A stretch of DNA of 64,000 nt, taken from Oceanimonas aquatica. Lineage in GTDB: Bacteria; Pseudomonadota; Gammaproteobacteria; Enterobacterales; Aeromonadaceae. The translations under genes and the position numbers were made by a program. Location: NCBI RefSeq assembly GCF_030732065.1, contig NZ_JAVBHX010000001.1, positions 62,001 through 126,000 on the forward strand, given 5' to 3'. Positions within the stretch are counted from its first letter, which is position 1, and each line of letters starts with the position of its first letter. The notes beneath the pieces were generated by a model. The model worked only from the letters and a program-made list of their open reading frames with translations. It was not told where the DNA came from and did not search any database. Positions 7,905-16,217 of the stretch are shown here, in pieces.

Positions 7905-7949
7905 TCAGGATGCAAAAAAGAAGCGAAAGAAAAACAGATGTACCGGCAT
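7905..7949 (-). CDS. pheL: pheA operon leader peptide, Phe-rich
   Basis: A 14-codon frame reads MPVHLFFFRFFFAS, with six Phe codons in eight positions, directly upstream of a terminator hairpin and pheA. The E. coli PheL leader has the same kind of Phe run and sits at the same place between raiA and pheA. An in-frame TAA two codons upstream fixes the ATG as start; the ribosome binding site is weak (AGAG about 9 bases away). A possible promoter is TTGCCA at 8004-8009 with TATTTC 17 bases downstream, at low confidence. The peptide is a sensor of charged tRNA-Phe and not a functional protein. Confidence 0.88.
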   Translation of the reverse strand: MPVHLFFFRFFFAS

Positions 7950-8040
7950 GCTTTATGACTCTTGATTAACGCAACCCATAGAAATACTGAAAAGCGGCGG
8001 TGCTGGCAAGCGTTTTCCCGGCTTTTTGGCGGTTAACGGT

Positions 8041-8067
8041 AAAAAAAAGCGGCCGAATGGCCGCTTT
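8041..8067 (-). terminator. Terminator of raiA
   Basis: On the minus strand, AAAGCGGCC/GGCCGCTTT with loop ATTC runs into eight T's, 23 bases after the raiA stop. It isolates raiA from the pheL-pheA transcript. Confidence 0.87.
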
Positions 8068-8089
8068 GCAGAAAGGATGGGGAGCAAGG

Positions 8090-8416
8090 TTACTCTTCTT
8101 CTTCCAGCACCGGCTGGGCGGTCTGGGTACGCTGGGCCAGGGGTTTTTCCGCGTAGCGGGTCAGCTGGCGTTCCAGCTTGTGGCCCAGATCGTTGATGGC
8201 GGCGTACAGGTTGTCGTCTTCTGCCTGGGCGAACAGGGTTTCACCGGGCAGGCCGGCACTGGCTTCCACCTGATAGTTAAGACCTTCCTTCTGGATCACG
8301 ACCTGGGGGTTAATCAGGGCGATCTGGCGCCGGTTGAGCTTCTCGAAGCGACTTTCAATCCGTTCACGAATCGCGGGAGTGATGTCGATAACATGGCTGG
8401 TAATGGCAATGGACAT
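8090..8416 (-). CDS. raiA: Ribosome-associated inhibitor RaiA (HPF/YfiA family, short form)
   Basis: A 108-residue protein of the ribosome hibernation factor family: ITSHVIDITPAIRERIESR at the N-terminus, the conserved LINPQVVIQKEG and NLYAAINDLGHKLERQL, and an acidic tail EEEE. The long C-terminal tail and the position beside pheL-pheA match E. coli RaiA (YfiA) better than Hpf. It binds the 30S decoding centre in stationary phase and blocks translation initiation without 100S dimer formation. A strong AAGGGGG ribosome site precedes the ATG. A CRP-like site lies upstream (8482-8497). Confidence 0.92.
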   Translation of the reverse strand: MSIAITSHVIDITPAIRERIESRFEKLNRRQIALINPQVVIQKEGLNYQVEASAGLPGETLFAQAEDDNLYAAINDLGHKLERQLTRYAEKPLAQRTQTAQPVLEEEE

Positions 8417-8481
8417 AAGGGACCCCCTTGGTTGTTGTCTCTGCTTTACGGTTTCAGATTACTCCCTTTGTAAATTGGTAT

Positions 8482-8497
8482 CGTGAGCTGGATCAAG
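8482..8497 (-). promoter_or_regulatory. Possible CRP-binding site upstream of raiA
   Basis: The minus-strand 16-mer CTTGATCCAGCTCACG matches 11 of 16 positions of the CRP core TGTGATCTAGATCACA, including TGATC and TCAC. It lies 66-81 bases upstream of the raiA start. Control of raiA by cAMP-CRP is known in E. coli; here it is inferred from the match alone. Confidence 0.38.
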
Positions 8498-8603
8498 TAA
8501 AGGGGGCGGGCACGGGAGGAAGACGGTAACTGTGATTGAGGACAAAATTTGGTGCTTAACGACTCCGCTTGTCCTGTACTTTAAAAGAATTTTGCGCTCG
8601 CCA

Positions 8604-8632
8604 TTGGCAGCTCTGCCGGCATTTCTTACGAT
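8604..8632 (+). promoter_or_regulatory. Sigma-70-type promoter of slt
   Basis: TTGGCA (8604-8609) and TACGAT (8627-8632) are separated by 17 bases. The expected start point is about 25 bases upstream of the slt GTG codon. Confidence 0.5.
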
Positions 8633-8664
8633 AGCGTCATTATATCGTCGCGGGAGAGAGCAAC

Positions 8665-10572
8665 GTGTTCAAACGGGTAGGATTGGGAGTCTTGTTACTG
8701 AGTCTGGGGCTGAGCGCCCAGGCATCGCCGCAGCGGGAGCAGTATCGCCTGGCGGAGCAGGCCCTGGCTCAGGGTAAAACCGGCGAATACCGCCAGCTGA
8801 GGCAAGGGCTCGACACCTATCCGCTGGTGCCTTATCTGGACTATGAAGCGCTGTCGAAGCGACTGAATGAGCTCGGCACCGGTGATGTGCGCGATTTTAT
8901 GCGCCGCTATGCCGACACGCCGCTGGCCAACCGGCTGGAGCGCCGTTTTTTGTTTCGTCTCGCTCGGGAGCAGCGCTGGCGGGAGTTTCTTTCTCTTTAC
9001 CCCGAGCTGCCCAACAGCGCCGAGCTGCAATGTGCTCACTACCGGGCCAAATGGGCCACCGGCGACAAGGCCGAAGCCATGAAAGGCGCCGAGCGGCTGT
9101 GGCTGCATGGCCGCTCCCGTCCCGATGCCTGTGATCCCCTGTTTGAGGCCTGGAAGACGCGGGGCGGTCTGAATGACGAGCAGGTATGGCAGCGCATGCT
9201 GCTGGCCTACGAGTCCGGCCAGAGCGGCCTGCTCAAGTACCTGTCCGGTTTGCTTGGTGGCAAGGCCCGCGAGAGCGGCGACCTGCTGGTGAGCCTGGAT
9301 CGCAATCCCGCCCTGCTGGCCGACGGTGAAGGTTTCAGCTCGTCCAACCCCCGCCACCAGGCCGCCATGGCAATGGCGCTGGTGCGGTTGGCCGACCGGG
9401 ATCCGGGCCTGGCCATGACCCTGTATCCGCGTTATCAGCGTGCTCCCGGCCTGACCTCATTGCAGGTGGCCGAGGTGGAGCGCAGCCTGGCCCGGCGGCT
9501 GATGTTCAACCGCACCAAGGAGTATCGGGGCTGGCTGGACAAGCGCCTGCCCGAGATAGGTACCGATGCGCTGTTTGAGCTGCGCGCCCGTCTGGCCATC
9601 TGGGAGCAGGACTGGGGTCATCTGGTGGCCTGGATAGACCGGCTGCCGGCGGATGAGCAGAATACCAGCCGCTGGCAATACTGGCGTGGCCGCGCGCTGG
9701 CAAGTACCGGAAAGCAGAAAGAAGCGGATGCGGCCTGGGCCAGGGCCGCCGGCGAGCGGGAATATTATGGTTTTCTCGCCGCCCAGCGCAGCCAGCGGCC
9801 GTTTTCCCTCAATCGCCAGGCTCCTCCGGCGGCACCCGACTGGCAGCAGGCCCTAACGCGCTGGCCGGGGCTGGCCCGGGTAGCGGAGTGGCTGGCGCTG
9901 GGCAACAAGGCGGCGGCCCGCAGCGAGTGGTATCACCTGCTGGGCAGCGTGGGTGAAGCGGATCAGCTGGCGCTGGGCGCCCTGGCGCTGAAGCAGGGCT
10001 GGCACGACAAGTCGATTCTGGCCAGCATTCGCGCCCGGGCCTGGGATCAGCTGGAACTGCGTTTTCCCGTGGTATACGAACAGGTGTTTCGCGGCCAGGC
10101 CAACAAGCTGGATCTCGACGAGTCCACGCTCTTTGCCATTGCCCGACAGGAAAGTGCCTTTTACGAGCAGGCCCGCTCGCCGGTGGGCGCTGGCGGCCTG
10201 ATGCAGCTGATGCCGGCCACCGCCCGGGAAACCGCGCGCAAGCACGGCATCCGTGATTATCAGCGGACCAGCGACGTTTACCGTCCCGAGGTGAATGTGC
10301 AACTTGGCTCCAGTTACTTCAAGGAGCTGCTGGAGCGCTATCAGGGCAACCGCATTCCGGCCATTGCCGCCTACAACGCCGGCCCCGGCCGCATTAACCG
10401 CTGGCTGGAGCAAAGTGCCAGTCGCCCACTGGATGTGTGGGTGGAAAACATTCCCTACCGGGAAACCCGGGGATACGTACAGAACGTGCTGGCTTATTCG
10501 GTGATATACCAGGATATGCTGGGACAGAAAAAGACCTTTATCACGCCGCAGGAGCTGGATTATGTCTATTGA
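8665..10572 (+). CDS. slt: Soluble lytic murein transglycosylase Slt70
   Basis: A 635-residue periplasmic enzyme that cleaves the MurNAc-GlcNAc bond of peptidoglycan to leave 1,6-anhydro ends. It has a cleaved signal peptide (about 1-20, ending AQA), a long alpha-superhelical U/L domain and a C-terminal transglycosylase domain with catalytic Glu496 in RQESAFY, followed by GGLMQLMPATARETA and AYNAGPGR. The start is GTG, with GGGAGAG 6 bases upstream. It overlaps the next gene by 11 bases, so the two are co-transcribed. Confidence 0.95.
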   Translation: MFKRVGLGVLLLSLGLSAQASPQREQYRLAEQALAQGKTGEYRQLRQGLDTYPLVPYLDYEALSKRLNELGTGDVRDFMRRYADTPLANRLERRFLFRLAREQRWREFLSLYPELPNSAELQCAHYRAKWATGDKAEAMKGAERLWLHGRSRPDACDPLFEAWKTRGGLNDEQVWQRMLLAYESGQSGLLKYLSGLLGGKARESGDLLVSLDRNPALLADGEGFSSSNPRHQAAMAMALVRLADRDPGLAMTLYPRYQRAPGLTSLQVAEVERSLARRLMFNRTKEYRGWLDKRLPEIGTDALFELRARLAIWEQDWGHLVAWIDRLPADEQNTSRWQYWRGRALASTGKQKEADAAWARAAGEREYYGFLAAQRSQRPFSLNRQAPPAAPDWQQALTRWPGLARVAEWLALGNKAAARSEWYHLLGSVGEADQLALGALALKQGWHDKSILASIRARAWDQLELRFPVVYEQVFRGQANKLDLDESTLFAIARQESAFYEQARSPVGAGGLMQLMPATARETARKHGIRDYQRTSDVYRPEVNVQLGSSYFKELLERYQGNRIPAIAAYNAGPGRINRWLEQSASRPLDVWVENIPYRETRGYVQNVLAYSVIYQDMLGQKKTFITPQELDYVY

Positions 10573-11374
10573 TCGCAGCCTGGCCATTCTTGGCCTGGGC
10601 TGGCTGGGCGAGCCGCTGGCACAAACCCTGCTGGAGCAAGGCTGGCGGGTAAGCGGCACCAGCCGCCAGGCCGACAAGGTGGAACGGCTTGAGCGTGCCG
10701 GCATGGCCACCCAGCTTTGGGACTTTAACGCACCACTGCCGTCACACTGGCCGGAGCGGCTGAAGGCCGGCACTCTGCTGCTGTGTGTGCCGCCGGGCAA
10801 GCTTGACGCTTATGCCGATACGCTGGGGGCCCTGGCCCGGCTGGCGGTGGCCGGGGGCGTGACGCGGGTGATCTTTACCAGTGCCACTTCCGTGTATGCC
10901 GGAGTAGGCAGCAAAACCGAGGCCGATGCCGGCCCCGATGGCCCTCGCGGCGAGCGCATGCTGGCCGCCGAGCGGGCAGTGCAGGCCTGCGGTGCCGAGC
11001 GGGTGCTGATTTTGCGCCTGTCGGGGCTGGTGGGCGGCAACCGGGAGCCGGGGCGGTTTCTTTCCGGCCGGCGTTTTGACGGCGGTGATGAGCCGGTCAA
11101 CCTGGTGGCACTGGAGGATCTGCTGCGCTTTATTCCCGCTGTGCTGGAACGGGATGACTGGCCCTATGTGCTTAACGTCAGCGCGCCTCATCACCCCAGC
11201 CGGTGCGATTTTTACGGTGAAGCGGCGCGCCTGCAGGGGCTGGCACCGCCCGAGTTCGGCGGGGGCGGCGAGGGCAAGACCATTGATGGCAGCGCCCTGA
11301 GCCGCTGGCTGAATATGGACTATTCGGTCACCGACTGGTTTGACTGGCTCGCGGCGCGCCGGCCGCAAGGCTGA
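10562..11374 (+). CDS. NAD(P)-binding SDR-type protein, YeeZ family
   Basis: A 270-residue Rossmann-fold protein with the nucleotide loop GLGWLGEPLA at residues 11-20, FTSATSVYAG with the SDR-like Ser/Tyr region, and LRLSGLVGGNREPGRF. This pattern is that of E. coli YeeZ, an epimerase/dehydratase-like protein of unknown substrate. The start overlaps the end of slt by 11 bases. No partner in the window suggests a substrate. The family call is firm; the reaction is not known. Confidence 0.82.
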   Translation: MSIDRSLAILGLGWLGEPLAQTLLEQGWRVSGTSRQADKVERLERAGMATQLWDFNAPLPSHWPERLKAGTLLLCVPPGKLDAYADTLGALARLAVAGGVTRVIFTSATSVYAGVGSKTEADAGPDGPRGERMLAAERAVQACGAERVLILRLSGLVGGNREPGRFLSGRRFDGGDEPVNLVALEDLLRFIPAVLERDDWPYVLNVSAPHHPSRCDFYGEAARLQGLAPPEFGGGGEGKTIDGSALSRWLNMDYSVTDWFDWLAARRPQG

Positions 11375-11444
11375 GTGACGATTGCGGGGGGCCACAAGGC
11401 GGACTATGATGCCGGCTTCGGTTTGAAAGAAGAGAATTGTAACC

Positions 11445-11843
11445 ATGAGCGAACCACAAAGCCCTTGCGGAGACCTGCTGCTGCGTACCATGGCCATGCC
11501 GGCCGACACCAATGCCAACGGCGATATTTTCGGTGGCTGGATCATGTCGCAGATGGATCTGGGCGGCAGCCTGCTGGCCAATGAAATAGCCTTTGGCCGG
11601 GTGTGCACCGTGGCCGTGGATAAAATGGTGTTCGCCCGTCCGGTGCAGGTGGGTGATGTCATCTGCTGTTATGGCGAGCTGGTGAAGGTAGGCCGCACCT
11701 CCATTACCATCAAGGTGGAGGTCTGGGTCAAGCCGGTATTAACGCCGGAAAGCGGCCCGCGTTACCCGGTGGCCGGCGCCGAGTTCGTGTACGTGGCTAT
11801 CGACGAGAACGGACGCCCCCGTGAAGTAAAAGGACGCGACTGA
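11445..11843 (+). CDS. yciA: Acyl-CoA thioesterase YciA
   Basis: A 132-residue single hotdog-fold thioesterase. The family signature is clear: LLLRTMAMPADTNANGDIFG with the catalytic Asp, GGWIMSQMDLGG, and the VDKMVFARPVQVGDVICCYG strand pair. YciA hydrolyses a broad range of acyl-CoAs and is thought to help release CoA and tune membrane fatty-acid supply. The length equals that of E. coli YciA. A short leader separates it from the YeeZ-like gene, and a strong terminator follows. Confidence 0.94.
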   Translation: MSEPQSPCGDLLLRTMAMPADTNANGDIFGGWIMSQMDLGGSLLANEIAFGRVCTVAVDKMVFARPVQVGDVICCYGELVKVGRTSITIKVEVWVKPVLTPESGPRYPVAGAEFVYVAIDENGRPREVKGRD

Positions 11844-11865
11844 TAACCGCCGCACCACAGAACAA

Positions 11866-11892
11866 AAAAGGGAGCCGAAAAGGCTCCCTTTT
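11866..11892. terminator. Bidirectional terminator between yciA and mltD
   Basis: AAAAGGGAGCC/GGCTCCCTTTT is a perfect 11-bp stem with a 5-base loop, with A- and T-rich outer ends, between convergent genes. Confidence 0.84.
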
Positions 11893-11911
11893 GCATTTAA
11901 CGTGTGGTTAA

Positions 11912-13294
11912 TCAACCGGAATTGGCGGCTACAATCAGCTTCTGGCCGGCGCGCAGCATGTGCTTGTTGCTGAGCCGGTTCCAGCGCAGCAGATCGGCAA
12001 TGCTGACGCTGAAACGGCTGGCGATCACCGACAGCGAATCGCCGGCCCGCACCCGGTAGGTGCTTTGCTGAGTGCTGGCGCGAGCGGGCGCCGGCGCAGC
12101 GGAAGTGGGCACCAGCAGGGTCTGGCCAATGCGAATGGTGTTGCCGCGCAGGTTGTTGGCCTGCTTAAGCGCCACGATATGCGTGCCATGGCGACGGGCG
12201 ATCACGCCCAGGCTGTCGCCGCCCTTGACCCGGTAGCGCTGGTAACTCATGCGTTCTTCCGCGGGCAGATCGGCCATGGCCAGCTCAAAGGTTTCGGCGT
12301 GGCGCACCGGTACCAGGATCTCGGTATCGATCAGCGGCGACGTGGCGGTGTGCTTGAACGCCGGGTTCAGCTCCCGAAGCTGGCTGCGGCTGACGCCGGC
12401 CAGATCTGCCGCCATGTTCAGATCGACCTGACCTTCCACGGTCACCGCCGCCACCTGAGGACGGTTGGGCAGTACGGGCACGTCCATGCCGTAATGGCCG
12501 GGCTGCTTGAGAATGTCGGCCAGGGCCATCAGCTTGGGCACGTAGTTCTGGGTTTCCTTGGGCAGCGACAGCGACCAGAAGTCGGTGGGCTTGCCGTGGC
12601 GACGGTTGGCGCGAATGGCCCGCTGTACCCGGCCTTCACCCGAGTTATAGGCGGCCAGGGCGTGGGTCCAGTTGCCGTCAAAGAACTTGTGCAGGTACTC
12701 CAGATAATCGAGGGCCGCATCGGTCGAGGCCATGATGTCATAGCGGCCGTCGTACCAGCTGTCGTAATGCAGGCCAAAGTTCTTGCCGGTGCCTTTCAGC
12801 ATCTGCCAGATGCCGGCGGCATGGCTGTGGGAGTAGGCCTTGGGATCAAAGGTGCTTTCCACCACCGGCAGCAACACCAGCTCCATGGGCATGTCCCGCT
12901 TTTCTATCTCTTCCTTGATGAGATAGAGAAACGGTCTGGCGCGCTCGGTAACGGCGCGCATATATCCGGGCTGTTTCAGGTACCACTTGCGCTGAGCCAC
13001 CACACGGGGGTGGTCGGCCGGAATATCCAGCGTCATGTCGTCGGCAATGGCCTGCCACATATCCTGCTGGCGGGCGTCGGCCTTGCGCTGTTCCGGGCCT
13101 TCATCGGACGAATGACGGCTGTCGCGGCCGGCGGCCTTGCGCGAAGCGTAATCACTGGATTTGGAGTAATACGGCTGGCTTGTCTGCTCTTCGGCGCGGT
13201 TCTGGTGACCATGGGTCTGGCGCGCCGAATCGGTCGATACCGCCTGGCAGCCAGCCAGGAGCAAGGCACCGGATAAAAGGCAAAGTCTTATCAT
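11912..13294 (-). CDS. mltD: Membrane-bound lytic murein transglycosylase D
   Basis: A 460-residue outer-membrane lipoprotein (lipobox LLAGC, Cys16) that cleaves peptidoglycan glycan strands. After a low-complexity Ser/Arg-rich spacer (20-80), the Slt-type catalytic domain covers about 110-260, with catalytic Glu146 in LPVVESTFDP, AGIWQM and AYNSGEGRV. Two LysM peptidoglycan-binding domains follow (353-396 and 412-456). A third, weaker LysM-like segment may lie near 285-330 (DLNMAADLAGVSRSQLRELN). It is transcribed in the same direction as, and downstream of, gloB, as in E. coli. Confidence 0.95.
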   Translation of the reverse strand: MIRLCLLSGALLLAGCQAVSTDSARQTHGHQNRAEEQTSQPYYSKSSDYASRKAAGRDSRHSSDEGPEQRKADARQQDMWQAIADDMTLDIPADHPRVVAQRKWYLKQPGYMRAVTERARPFLYLIKEEIEKRDMPMELVLLPVVESTFDPKAYSHSHAAGIWQMLKGTGKNFGLHYDSWYDGRYDIMASTDAALDYLEYLHKFFDGNWTHALAAYNSGEGRVQRAIRANRRHGKPTDFWSLSLPKETQNYVPKLMALADILKQPGHYGMDVPVLPNRPQVAAVTVEGQVDLNMAADLAGVSRSQLRELNPAFKHTATSPLIDTEILVPVRHAETFELAMADLPAEERMSYQRYRVKGGDSLGVIARRHGTHIVALKQANNLRGNTIRIGQTLLVPTSAAPAPARASTQQSTYRVRAGDSLSVIASRFSVSIADLLRWNRLSNKHMLRAGQKLIVAANSG

Positions 13295-13357
13295 CGTGTC
13301 TGCTTCTCTAAAAAACGGCGGCCAGTGTATGCTTTGTGAGCAGTTTAATCAAGTTCG

Positions 13358-14125
13358 TTAAAAATGGTCTTTCCAGCGCCGAAGTGCGGCGAACACTTGA
13401 CAGTCTTCGTTTAACTCCTCCATCGCCTGTTGCTGAGCGGCGGCCCGCACCGCCGGCTCGCCGGTGCGCAGGAACACATTGATGGCTTTTTCGCGGCCAA
13501 TGGTAGATGGCAGCGTGGGCACGTCCTGCTGGCGTAATTTGGCCGCTTGTTTCATGTAGTTCAACAGCGCTGGGTTATCGGGTTCCACGGCATGGCAGAA
13601 CGCCAGGTTCGACAGCGTGTATTCGTGGGCACAATATACCTGGGTGTCGTCGGGCAGGGCGGCCAGGCGCTCGAGGGAATGGTGCATCTGCTCGGGCGTG
13701 CCCTCAAACAGCCGGCCACAGCCGCCGGAAAACAGGGTGTCGCCGCAAAACAGCATGCCGTTGCCAACATAGGCGATGTGGCCGCGGGTGTGGCCCGGTA
13801 TCGACAGCACCGTCAGTTCAAGCCCGAGCGCCGGCAGCGACACCGGGTCGCCGTCGTACAGGGCAATGGCGCCGGGCGCAGGCAGGCGCTCGTCGGCGGG
13901 GGCATATACCGCGGCATCGGGCCAGGCGGCCAGCAGCTCGCGCACGCCGCCGGTATGGTCGTGATGATGATGGGTAATGAGAATGGCGGTCAGCTCAAGA
14001 TCACGTTCGGCCAGGGCGGCCGTGACCGGAGCGGCCTCGCCCGGATCGACCACGGCGGCCTGACGGCCATTGCCAATCAGCCAGATATAGTTATCGTTAA
14101 AGGCACGAAGCGAAATAGCGTTCAT
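13358..14125 (-). CDS. gloB: Hydroxyacylglutathione hydrolase (glyoxalase II)
   Basis: A 255-residue metallo-beta-lactamase-fold enzyme that hydrolyses S-lactoylglutathione to D-lactate and glutathione, finishing methylglyoxal detoxification. The dinuclear metal site is visible as THHHHDHTGG (51-60), PGHTRGHIAY and DTLFSGGCGRLFEGT. YCAHEYTLSN and the C-terminal HAMP-like FLRTGEP region are typical of GloB. The length equals the usual 250 residues. It is divergent from the methyltransferase gene with only 52 bases between the chosen starts. Confidence 0.95.
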   Translation of the reverse strand: MNAISLRAFNDNYIWLIGNGRQAAVVDPGEAAPVTAALAERDLELTAILITHHHHDHTGGVRELLAAWPDAAVYAPADERLPAPGAIALYDGDPVSLPALGLELTVLSIPGHTRGHIAYVGNGMLFCGDTLFSGGCGRLFEGTPEQMHHSLERLAALPDDTQVYCAHEYTLSNLAFCHAVEPDNPALLNYMKQAAKLRQQDVPTLPSTIGREKAINVFLRTGEPAVRAAAQQQAMEELNEDCQVFAALRRWKDHF

Positions 14126-14177
14126 CGTTGATCACATCCTTGGCATGAGCAGAATGCCAAAGTTTACCAGAGGGATC

Positions 14178-14894
14178 ATGACCACAGCCAGCAAGATGCC
14201 CCCACCAGCCCCGTCCGGCTGGCATGCGCTGCCCCGGGGCAAGCATATCGCCGAGCAATTGCAGCAGCGCCTGGACGCCTGGGCGCCGGGCCTGTTCGGC
14301 TTTACCCTGCTCAAGGTGGATGCCCTGAGCGCGGCCCTGTCGCTGGACGGCAGCCGGCTGCGCCAGGGAGTGGTGATGACCCGGCATGAACAGGAAGGCA
14401 CGGATCTGCTGGGGGACGCCACTGCCATGCCCTTTGCTCCGGGCAGCCTGGATGCCTGCCTGCTGGCCCATGTGCTCGACTACAGCGAACACCCTCATGC
14501 CATTTTGCGGGAAACCGAAGTGGTATTGCGGGATGACGGCTGGCTGGTGCTCACCGGCTTTAACCCTTACGGCAGTGCGGCCTGGGCCCGCTGGTTGCCG
14601 GGCTGGCGCAAGCGGTTGCCGGGCTGGCGCCATATGCTGGCACCGGCCCGGGTGGAAGACTGGCTGAAATTGCTGGGATTTGAGGTGATCGAGCGGGATT
14701 ACATCGGTTTTACCAATTTCATGCCCTGGCTGGATCGCTGGCAGCGGCAGCGTTGCCCGCATTTTTGTCCGTCACCGGCGGCGGTGTATATCGTGCTGGC
14801 GCGCAAGCGCCGGTTTCCGCTGACTCCTGTGCGCGAGCGTCAGCGGGTGGCGGCGCCGGTGGCCCGGCCGGAAATGGCCCGTCAGCGGGAATAA
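14178..14894 (+). CDS. SAM-dependent methyltransferase, YafS-like
   Basis: A 238-residue class I methyltransferase-type protein. The SAM-binding first motif is weak, but [41 protein letters not shown] and the later helices match the Methyltransf_11 fold. The same gene position between gloB and rnhA is held by yafS in E. coli, whose substrate is unknown. The start at 14178 is preferred over 14145 because GAGGG lies just upstream. The 3' end overlaps rnhA tail to tail by 13 bases. The C-terminus is Arg-rich. Confidence 0.8.
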   Translation: MTTASKMPPPAPSGWHALPRGKHIAEQLQQRLDAWAPGLFGFTLLKVDALSAALSLDGSRLRQGVVMTRHEQEGTDLLGDATAMPFAPGSLDACLLAHVLDYSEHPHAILRETEVVLRDDGWLVLTGFNPYGSAAWARWLPGWRKRLPGWRHMLAPARVEDWLKLLGFEVIERDYIGFTNFMPWLDRWQRQRCPHFCPSPAAVYIVLARKRRFPLTPVRERQRVAAPVARPEMARQRE

Positions 14895-15346
14895 CCTTCG
14901 TCTTCTTGATGATTGCCGGAATCCATGGCCGCTTCCCGGGCCAGGTCGTCACAGCGTTCGTTTTCCGGATGGCCGGTATGGCCGCGCACCCAGTGCCACT
15001 GCACCCTGTGGCGCTGGCAGAGTTCGTCCAGCTGCTGCCACAAATCCGCGTTTTTCACCGCCGTTTTGGCGGCGGTACGCCAGTTATTCCGCTTCCAGCC
15101 CTTGATCCACTGGGTAATGCCCTGGCGCACATACTGGCTGTCGGTGGTCAGCTCTACCGCACAGTCGTGGCTGAGGGTTTCCAGCCCCTTGATGGCGGCC
15201 ATCAGTTCCATGCGGTTGTTGGTGGTCAGCCGGTAGCCGCCGCTGAGCTCCTTGCGGTGCTGCTTGTAGATAAGCACGGCGCCGTAGCCGCCGGGGCCCG
15301 GGTTGCCGAGGCAGGAGCCGTCGGTAAATAGCTGAACCTGTTTCAT
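14882..15346 (-). CDS. rnhA: Ribonuclease HI
   Basis: A 154-residue enzyme that degrades the RNA strand of RNA:DNA hybrids (R-loops, primers). It carries the catalytic acid set in [14 protein letters not shown] (Asp9), NRMELMAA (Glu), TDSQYV (Asp) and the C-terminal DDLA, plus the basic-protrusion handle [11 protein letters not shown]. The length matches E. coli RNase HI (155). It is divergent from dnaQ, as in E. coli, where expression of the pair is coupled by facing promoters; the 136-base gap here would hold them. Confidence 0.96.
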   Translation of the reverse strand: MKQVQLFTDGSCLGNPGPGGYGAVLIYKQHRKELSGGYRLTTNNRMELMAAIKGLETLSHDCAVELTTDSQYVRQGITQWIKGWKRNNWRTAAKTAVKNADLWQQLDELCQRHRVQWHWVRGHTGHPENERCDDLAREAAMDSGNHQEDEGYSR

Positions 15347-15482
15347 GGTGTTGCCCGTTCGGTAAATTCTGTGAAAGGGCGCAGTCTGCCACAGGCAACG
15401 GGGAAGGAGCCAGCGCAGCGGGCCTTATCATCGGCCGGCGCAGGCGATATACTGGCCGCCGAATTTGTGGAGGAAAAACACA

Positions 15483-16217
15483 GTGATCACCGAATCTGGC
15501 TATCAGCGACAGGTGGTGCTCGATACCGAGACCACGGGCATGAATATGGACACCGGCCCTCATTACATGGGGCACAGGGTGATCGAGATCGGCTGTGTGG
15601 AAGTGGTCAACCGGCGGCTGACCGGTCGGCACCTGCACCTTTACCTCAAGCCGGACCGGCTGGTGGACGAAGAGGCCATTCGCGTTCACGGCATTACCGA
15701 TGAATTTCTCGCCGACAAGCCCGAGTTTTCCGTTCATGTCGACGAATTTCTCGACTTTATTCGTGGCGCCGAAATGGTGGCCCACAACGCTCCCTTTGAC
15801 GTGGGCTTTCTCGACTATGAAATGGAGCTGCTGGGCCGCCCCGAGCGCATGGCCGAGTTGTGCAAGGTAACCGATACCCTGGCCCTGGCCCGCCAGCTCT
15901 ATCCGGGCAAGCGCAACAACCTGGATGTGCTCTGCGACCGCTACGGCATCGACAACAGCCATCGTACCCTGCACGGGGCCTTGCTCGATGCCGAGATCCT
16001 GGCCGATGTTTACCTGCTGATGACCGGCGGCCAGACCAAGCTGAACCTGCAGGCCGAAGGCAGCCAGCAAAGCGGCAACGGCGGCGAACTGCGCCGGCTG
16101 GCGGCCGGGCGGGCGCCACTTAAAGTGATCCTCGCGCTGGGCGCCGAGCTGGAGGCCCATGAAAGCCGGCTCGATCTGATCGAAAAAAAGGGGGGCAGCT
16201 GCCTGTGGCGCCCATGA
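15483..16217 (+). CDS. dnaQ: DNA polymerase III epsilon subunit (proofreading exonuclease)
   Basis: A 244-residue 3'-5' exonuclease of the replicase core. DEDDh motifs are present: VLDTETTGMN (Asp14, Glu16), HNAPFDVGFLDYE and RTLHGALLDAEILADVY. The C-terminal tail ending EKKGGSCLW, which contacts the polymerase subunit alpha, is conserved. The start is GTG at 15483 with GGAGG 9 bases upstream; the ATG-less extension to 15465 would bury this site. The stop overlaps the next gene as ATGA, giving translational coupling to a membrane protein of unknown role. Confidence 0.96.
   Translation: MITESGYQRQVVLDTETTGMNMDTGPHYMGHRVIEIGCVEVVNRRLTGRHLHLYLKPDRLVDEEAIRVHGITDEFLADKPEFSVHVDEFLDFIRGAEMVAHNAPFDVGFLDYEMELLGRPERMAELCKVTDTLALARQLYPGKRNNLDVLCDRYGIDNSHRTLHGALLDAEILADVYLLMTGGQTKLNLQAEGSQQSGNGGELRRLAAGRAPLKVILALGAELEAHESRLDLIEKKGGSCLWRP

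Noticed and set aside
8532-8777. Small plus-strand frame before slt
   Set aside because: It has no ribosome site, runs through the slt promoter and overlaps the slt signal peptide in another frame.
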